49,124 nt of DNA from NCBI GenBank assembly GCA_015039365.1, contig WION01000390.1, positions 1-49,124 on the forward strand. Reading direction: 5' to 3'. Both the position numbers and the translations under genes were made by a program. The notes under the pieces are model-generated. The model was not told the origin of the DNA and searched no databases. It worked only from the letters and a program-made list of their open reading frames with translations. Source of the DNA: Amanita rubescens. Taxonomy: Eukaryota; Basidiomycota; Agaricomycetes; Agaricales; Amanitaceae. Below are positions 42,231 through 49,124 of this stretch, piece by piece (the first letter of the stretch is position 1; every line of letters begins with the position of its first letter).

Positions 42231-43453
42231 GTAAGTTTGCTTTCGTTGGGTCGATTTCATAGAACCGTGGTCAAGTAGCCATTTGGCCAAACCATTGCAC
42301 CTTGCGTTCCCGAATATGTTCCTCGATCCCTTTGTACCCTCCTGAAAAGCAGCAGTGCGTGAAACGGTTAAGCGCCAAGCGTCATGATGTGACGTCATCA
42401 CGTCAGATTGTCATTTGTTGTTTTGGTTTATTTGCAGGCGCCATAATCTTTTTTCAGTCGCGTAGGTGTGTCCTTTCACTCTGGCTTACAGGCAATTTGA
42501 CCATAACTCGCGAAAAAAGGGTTATAATGCATATCATCTTCCCGCACATAGTACCAAGCCACAGACGCAGTTTTCGAAGCTCCAAACTTCAGAGTGCCGT
42601 TCGAACATCCTCCTTGATGGAACTATACCTGCAGACGCGTAGTGCTCCATCGCGTCCGACTGGCAGACTAGGACGCCGTAGACGGATCCGACGGGTGATA
42701 CAAGGGAACATCGTAACTGACGCAGGGTAAGAGTTTTTCCGCCATATACGAACCCGACTGATGACACGATCTTAGCTCAGCCATCCACGCTCTCGCGTGT
42801 CGAAGGCACATTTGCAACCTGATGTTGTACAACTGATGAGAGGACTGAAGGGTACTACGACATGGCAATGTCTCCATCCCGTTCTCCTAGCTATTGGTTG
42901 ACGTATGTCTAACGCCCTACCAGTCCTTCTGGGTCTCGAATCAAGGTCATTTGTGTCGTAGCTATCGAATGACACCACAATCTGATGCCTGTTCTGCCTC
43001 TTGATCGCTATTTGTCGACAGTAGCCCACATGTTCATAGCCACCGCGGATACCCTTGGCCCTCGTCTATTTCGGAGACTGATGCTGCCGATGAAGCTTAC
43101 CCGAAACCGAAACTATATAGTGATTAACTCAGGGAATGCAGCCTTGGGCTTTTACTACAATCGATTGATTCGATTAACCGAACAGAAACCCTTCCTTCTG
43201 TTCTTGATAGCGGCGTTTCCGTACATTCTTCCTGTCTTTCTATCCGAAGTAGTCATGTGAGTACACAGATACTTACCTTGTTCGCCTCCGCATCTAATTT
43301 TCACACGCACTCCGAGAATCAGAGCCACAAGTTTCTGATTTCATATATTTCTGTGCTTCCTGACCTTTTAGCGATTATACTTGCCGTATATAATGACCGT
43401 AATCTCCTACCTCGCGTCATCCCATCCCGTGTCTCTCGCCTACATAGATCAAC
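42231..43453. other. Region without a supported gene
   Basis: Several short open frames on both strands, none with recognisable domains. The last few hundred bases presumably contain the promoter of the DUG3-like gene. Confidence 0.4.
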
Positions 43454-44986
43454 ATGTGTCGCTGGCTTGCTTTCATCTCTGAGTACGTGGATACCTGCAA
43501 TCTCGACAACAATTCCTTACATATACTTCTCTTAGCCAGCCTATGCTGCTGGAAGATCTCTTGATCAATGCTCCACACCCTATCACGTCAGGACGCTTTC
43601 TTCATATCCCAGCAAGATAAACTAACTCGCATTCGTTCTTCTAGTCAAGAGTAAAATATTCCGCTTCTTTCCTCTTCGTTTGTATACTAATCGTTTACCT
43701 CCTCTATGCAGAGTTCATGACCATTATATCCCAGGTATTTAACATAACATAATTCTACTAGCCATCCCTCTGAACGTTATCACCAGGCATAGTTCGCCAT
43801 CTCGATTTTGACGAGCGTTAGTAGACGTCGATTATCGAAAGACTTTACTGATTATTAATCTCCTTAGGGAATGCGCCGTATAACCTTGATGGCTTTGGTA
43901 TCGCTTGGTACACAAAGACGCGCAGCGAATTTGATGACAATGTCCGTGGCCCCTATCCGGCACTGTACAAAACGACTTCAATTCCGTAAGTGAATATCGT
44001 CATAAAAACCACATCAGATTCACGATTGTCGCATTGCAGCATCACAGACGCAACTTTTAACTTTGTTTGCGGTAACACGGCATCCAAGTGCATTTTTGCG
44101 CACGTGCGAGCCGCGAGCCGTCCTCCTGTGGCGCCAACGAACAACCATCCTTTCATTTTTGGACGTCACAGTTTCATGCAGAACGGAGGAATTACGAATT
44201 TTACTGACATTGTGGGTGACTTTTTATTGTACTTGTTATAGACTAACTCTTTTCCGCAAGCGACTCGAAATGTTAAAAGAGACGTCGGCGAAATATGGTG
44301 CTATGATCTACGGAAACACCGACTCGGAGCACCTCGCTGCGCTCTATTTCACTTATCTCGGTGACATCGACTGTCAGTACCCCGTCGGCTATATGAGAGA
44401 CGCCATGAAAAAAACTGTCGAGTTTGTCCGGGATACCCAAATCCGGGTGTTCGGAAAAGAAGTCTCTAATTCTATGAATCTCTGTGCCAGTAAGGCGTCG
44501 CTTCTGGTCCACTGTGCGTAAAATTGACCACGATTTCACATAGCTGATGGGGAGAGTCTTGTTGCGCTCCGATATCGCAACCACCCGACGGAAGACCCCC
44601 CTTCTCTCTATGTTTCTTTCACGGCTGCTGCCTCGTTGAACCGCAAACATAACGATGAATGGAATGCCAATCAAAACACGATTAGCGCCCAGGACCTTGT
44701 CCAAAATGCAAGGCATGCTTCCGAAGTACACGGACAGGAGGACATAGATAACCCGCACGGCTATCACGTCATCGTAGCTTCCGAGCCAGTCAGTAAGTTG
44801 ATTTTGTTGGCCAAATATTCTTTGAACGAACGCTATTTTGTAGCTTTTGTCGAGGATCAATGGTTGTTGTTAAAGAAGGGCGAGTTTATCATGATAGGCA
44901 AAAAAAGCAATGAGACGGAGGGTAAAGTAACTAATTTGATGAACAACGCCGTGGAGGAGACGGAAGTCACATTCGACCAGTTATAG
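43454..44986 (+). CDS. DUG3: Class II glutamine amidotransferase, DUG3-like
   Basis: Ntn-type amidotransferase domain protein. In yeast Dug3 works with Dug2 in cytosolic glutathione breakdown. Ten exons (43454-43482, 43536-43586, 43645-43650, 43712-43734, 43787-43816, 43868-43985, 44040-44211, 44261-44489, 44544-44792, 44844-44986) sum to 1,050 nt: 349 residues plus a stop. It starts MCRWLAFISDQP, so the catalytic Cys2 is present after Met removal. Further family motifs in order are HDHYIPG, NLDGFGIAWYTKTRSEF, CIFAHVRAAS, NNHPFIFGRHSFMQNGGI, GNTDSEHLAALYFTYL, LVALRYRNH and VIVASEP. Exon 3 is only 6 nt. It ends convergently with the broken permease B. Confidence 0.87.
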
Positions 44987-45912
44987 ATTTAAATTTCGAA
45001 TGACAAATAGATAGTACTTTGAATCTGTTGCCTTGGCCCTTTTTCCCCTGGCGACATTGTCGCAGATGAAAATTTTGCAACCATTGTGGTTTATGACCTT
45101 CTCTTATTTACGGTCCAAATTCTGTATAGACGCAAAATGCCCGCTATTGACATTCTCAACCGTTATCCATCTACTTTCTCCCCAAATCTTAAACCAAATC
45201 GTTTCAGGTCAGTGCAGTCCTTTGCACTAACGTCGCAGTGGGGCAGGTATAACTGTCATATCAGGCGTCGATCCTGGGTGGAGGAAGTTTTCAACACATT
45301 CGCCGTCCTGTTCCCAGCCGGCAAGGCGGCTAACAGGGAACCAATCATGGGAGTGCGCATGTAACACCCGCAGATTGGGTAAAAACGTCCGCAACGGGGT
45401 ATATTCCGCAAACGGATGTTATAGGACAGTTTGGGCGATTTTGGGGAACGTTCAGGAAGCAGGTACGATTGCAGTAGACCAGACGCCGTGCCTTACTAAG
45501 ACATTCACGGTATACAGAGTCAGACAGGACTGGAAATTGCCAGGAGGGACCTGGGTGGTGTTGTCAGCCCAAGCCCAAAGGGAACTCGGGGCCTGCAGGC
45601 GTTATTTTCTCTCCTTTCTTCATGGACATCGATGCGCTGCTGTTCCGTCGCTTTAGCGATCCTAGGAGATAAAAACATGAAGCCCGTTACTTCTTGGGGT
45701 TACGATAGTCATGAGATCTTGATGATTGTCAGTTAGAATCAAAATGCGGTCATATACTTCCTTTTACGTCCGATCAAAAGTGAAAGCCGGCCTTGTACCA
45801 AATGGAGTACTGTGCTGGCGCATCATAAGGAGCATTACTGTCACATTCCTGGAACCTTGTCTACAACCCAGCCTTTTCGTCAGATATGGTATCATCCTGG
45901 GAGTCAATAGCT
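44987..45912. other. Convergent intergenic region
   Basis: 926 bp between the ends of the DUG3-like gene (+) and permease copy B (-). Open frames at 45,086-45,364 and 45,375-45,656 have no recognisable content. Confidence 0.4.
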
Positions 45913-48221
45913 TCAATATGTCCTTATAGGTCCCTTGAACCAATATTTCCCACCGTACTTCGGACAGTAAAAGTATACGATCGCCAGGATCAGAATACCC
46001 CCTATTGAACGTTAGCGACATCAGTAACATGGAGGTAATGAAACATACCAAAAACGACTACTCCATAATTCATAGCTTTGTACTCCTGGATTAGGAATCG
46101 CAGGGAAGAGGGAAAACGACAAATATGAGCATCATCCACAACACTGCAATAACTGAGACAGGTAAGCTCTACAAGTATGCGAATTAGTGGGAGAAACATT
46201 CCTTAGAACGATGCAGAACACGTACAAATGTCCCCAAATGGAAGGGTCCAGGCGCTATCTTTTCGCCTCCGAGATGTCTGGCGGATATGGGAATGATGTA
46301 GGCCACGTATTGTGAGATAACAGAAAGCGAGAAAATGGCGCCTATCGCATCCGGACCGGCAAAAGCCAAGAGTCCCAAAAGCAACGCGACCGCAGCCGCA
46401 AACCATACACATCTGACAGGTGAGTAAACTCGATGATTAACGTGGATAAAGCCAATTAGACAAGGGAAATCCCTCCGTCCCTAGAAAAGGCGAATATTTG
46501 CCTGGACGCTGCCTGTAATCTAGAAGGCGTGAGCGCGAATGACACGAGATAGGAAACAACAGCTTACTATACTCGAACCCATTGAAAACCTTTATATAAT
46601 CAGCGTTGAGAGAAGCAATCACAGTTTCTTGAACGGACTGCGTACTGTAGAATAATGATGAAGGCCCATATAACAAGTGTCCCCTTTTGTCCAAACGAGT
46701 TGAACAAGATCTGTCAGCCGTTTTTATCAGTGACGAATGACTGTGTTACCATCTCACTCAACTGTAGCCATTGGCTGTCCGATAGGACTATTCACGATAT
46801 TCTGCAAGTTCGTTCCCATGCAGAAAGTCAAGGCGACAATGATGCCTTTCATACACGTTTTAAACACATGTATTGGGACCAAAATGAATTCCAAATTGCT
46901 TACCCCATCCGAGGACTATGCTCGACAGCGTGGCAAACAAGATCCCATAGGGTACCGCGATGTTTGCATTCCTAGCCTCTTCACTGATATGAACAGCTGA
47001 ATCTAGTCCAGCTAAAAGGTTTGATTGACTCATGAGCACCTACGCGATAGCTAAGTATTCGCTTACTGATGGTCCACAGAGGCGTTAAGAAACTGAGTAT
47101 GAATGCAAAACCATTTGGCCAGCTCGTTTCTGCTCATTGGTGAACATGATTATAATTAGAAGCTGCAAAGTTCGACTTACGATTGGTGAAATTTCCAAAA
47201 ACGTATTCTGCCCTATTTCTGAATTCTGATGGAGTAGCGGCAGGGAGGGCGATGATAATTGCAAAAACTAGACTAAAAAACTGGTTAGGCAGATAACGGA
47301 CCAACGATAGAGATGGATACGGTACAGGACGTTGAGAACGATGTAAAGCCGCTGCAATCGCGCAATGACGGCCGGACTGAGAGTACAGAGCAGAGCGTGA
47401 GACAGAAGGACAGCGGAATATACACCACTGCAGCGTAAAGCTTGAGATAATTAGATTATCACTCAACAAGGCAAAGTACACTGACAATGTTTGCGCAGGG
47501 GTTGCTTGGAATTTCAAACCTGAGCCTATGCTAGCAGCAGCCGTTATTTGGACGGCGCATCCCCAATCGATCGAAGCTACCCCTGAGATGTTTCCGATCG
47601 TATTGCAATCTGCATTCCGTATTGAGATCAACACAAACGGTTGCCGTTTCGAGCTCGGTCAAACTTACAAGCGACGATCCACGCTAAGAAATGCCTCCAT
47701 TTTTGAGACGAGAACTTGAACGTCCAGTAGTACAATCCTCCCGAAGTTGGTGCTGCAGAACCCAGCTCTGCCATTGAGAGGGCCATGCACGTGAGAAACG
47801 CTCCGCATGTCGTCCACTGTATACAACAAGGATCGCGTCATCGCTCCAAGAACGCAATAACGTTGTTTTCACTTACTCCCCAAACCATGGCGGACGGGCC
47901 TCCATATGGTATTGAAAATATGAGGGTGGATCTATTCGTATTTATATTTTGTTAACATTTCTTCTGGTTCGAGTCGAAGCATCACAAAACACACGTTATG
48001 GATGGCACGAGACCAATGGCAGAGAAACCAATACCAAAGACTTCCAACGGGGTAAAGTTGCGTTTGAGTTCTATGTACATTGTCATTGTCTTTGCTTATC
48101 GGGACGAATAAAGATGACCTTGCTTGTAGCCGAGGCTAGCCAACAACTCGTCGTCGGTGCCTAATATCCCCTTGGCAGCGCCCAGATTGGACGTGGCGAC
48201 CAGCGGATTTTGTGCAGCCAT
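45913..48221 (-). pseudogene. GABA/amino-acid permease, APC superfamily (copy B, frameshifted)
   Basis: Paralog of the intact gene at 4,355-6,601 with most introns in the same places. One extra intron (after WTIT) splits the LDSAVHISEEARNA exon. The 5' two thirds read cleanly: MAAQNPLVATSNLG, SLGYKQELKRNFTPLEVFG, MAELGSAAPTSGGLYYW, ALPAATPSEFRNRAEYVFG. From there single extra bases break the frame relative to copy A in SRDGG-FPLSNWLY (near 46,478), after NWLY (near 46,453), in VVF-LFP (near 46,106) and before MNYGVVVFG (near 46,072). The tail YWFKGPIRTY ends at a TGA (45,913-45,915). Undamaged it would be a transporter like copy A. Confidence 0.8.
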
Positions 48222-48354
48222 ACTGTCTGGGAGGGCAGCGATAAAGAGAGCGAGTTATAGGCTGTAGCGGGTCAAATGAGGCGTTGAGCGTACTTTGGGA
48301 TTCGACACAAGGAAGCTCAGTCTTGACGAGCGCGGGAAAATGCGTAGTCAAAAG

Positions 48355-48918
48355 ATGAATAGCCCCCCTACGACAAACAGACTGCAGCTATATAAACGGG
48401 ATCCAAGTGAGGGAATCGACGATAAGGGGAAGGTCAGCTGCGGTTGCGGCAAATTGTAAATGTCGAACGGAGCACGACTGCCGCCAACTTTCATCAGCGT
48501 GGATTTGTTAAAAGCGGGGCAGTGATACTTGCCGTCGTCACTGGTCAGCTCCTTCGGCCCCATGGTCTCAAAACATTCATCCAAAAGGTCCAGAAGTTCA
48601 AAATTCAAATCATGTATGATCATGCAGCTGATTGCGTGATCGACTTGTTCAAAATTTTGTGATCGTTCCCTGATCCATCACGACGCATAAATAATCCCAA
48701 CAAGTACACATTTGCACGATCCGGTGGTGCCAAAGGCTCCATGACCAAGTTGACTTGCTGACTGTTATCATGGTGTAGTCCGGTGATAATGAGCACCGGT
48801 GGACATCCAGCACTTCATGCACCATGAGACATCCGAGATCGCCACGCAAAAGTTTCATCACTGGTCCCGTCGACCCAATCGCTTCTTTCATAACTTTCAC
48901 GCCACTTTCTTTCTCCAA
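48355..48918 (-). CDS. Hypothetical protein, probably two exons
   Basis: The first open stretch starts MEKESGVKVMKEAIG and includes RGDLGCLMVHEVLDVHRCSL. A GTGTAC...AACAAG intron (about 48,638-48,702) could join it to DHAISCMIIHDLNFELLDLL, followed by ETMGPKELTSDDGKYHCPAF and PFDIYNLPQPQLTFPL. The wording is protein-like but I do not recognise a family. The end could lie beyond further introns. Confidence 0.35.
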
Positions 48919-49124
48919 GTATAAGCCTACGCCCGTTCAGCGCAGTCATCCAAAGCACATCATAAGAGACGGACAAGCACGAATTTTGAAAGCATCCATA
49001 TAGTCATCTGCGGTGCGCAGTAAGATCAACCAGCTGGTAGATGGGATTCGAATGGTATGGGTAAGTCTTTTTTTCGGACCGTAGGTTCTATGCGTGACCA
49101 TAGACCGTCATCTCACTTCCACCA

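Noticed and set aside
44273..44860. 195-codon minus-strand frame
   Set aside because: Antisense of exons 8-9 of the DUG3-like gene, which carry conserved family motifs.
48136..48351. Minus-strand frame upstream of permease B
   Set aside because: It overlaps the first permease exon in another frame; the permease start MAAQNPLV fits the copy A architecture.

Overview
The window looks like nuclear DNA of an agaricomycete basidiomycete. Host genes are cut by many 45-60 bp GT-AG introns with recognisable branch sites. The families are typical of mushroom-forming fungi: a DUF6534-type membrane protein, an F-box protein, a large NACHT-ankyrin receptor-like gene, GABA-permease-like APC transporters, a Set3-like PHD/SET protein and Ty3/gypsy chromoviruses. 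I saw no rRNA, tRNA or CRISPR.

Layout. 1-4,030 holds gene fragments and duplicates (a kinase-like remnant, a DUF6534-like gene and two copies of an unrecognised gene). 4,355-6,601 (-) is an intact amino-acid permease of 14 exons, whose 513 codons I checked by hand. It is divergent from a single-exon F-box gene (6,726-8,174, +). 8,824-12,132 (-) is a three-exon Set3-like gene (1,069 aa). 12,692-29,925 (+) is a NACHT-ankyrin gene split by a retrotransposon.

The centre is a two-level nest. An outer chromovirus (15,135-28,892, +; 452 bp LTRs; target duplication CCTAC) sits in the first ankyrin codons. An inner chromovirus (18,788-24,410, -; 259 bp LTRs; target duplication TCAAG) sits in the outer reverse transcriptase. 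Both carry a chromodomain. Next to the 5' LTR both have a sequence complementary to their own predicted transcript start, which suggests Tf1-like self-priming. All five LTR differences in the two elements are CpG transitions, and each pol is broken by one TGA where CGA (Arg) is expected. The outer element also has a long third open frame between integrase and the 3' LTR.

The right third holds three paralogous small beta-rich protein genes (30,970-31,634; 33,052-33,680; 36,421-37,132; all -) with identical intron number and phase, and a gene with an NCYFF motif and duplicated membrane segments (33,988-35,306, +). Then come a tiny dsRNA-binding-domain protein (39,871-40,214, +), a DUG3-like class II glutamine amidotransferase with a 6-nt microexon (43,454-44,986, +) and a second permease copy decayed by single-base insertions (45,913-48,221, -).

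Exon models were built by eye from splice signals, reading frame and family resemblance, without alignments. Those whose summed exon length is a multiple of three (permease A, Set3-like, DUG3-like, the three beta-rich paralogs, dsRBD) are the most secure. Several stretches between genes show nothing I can support and are listed as such.
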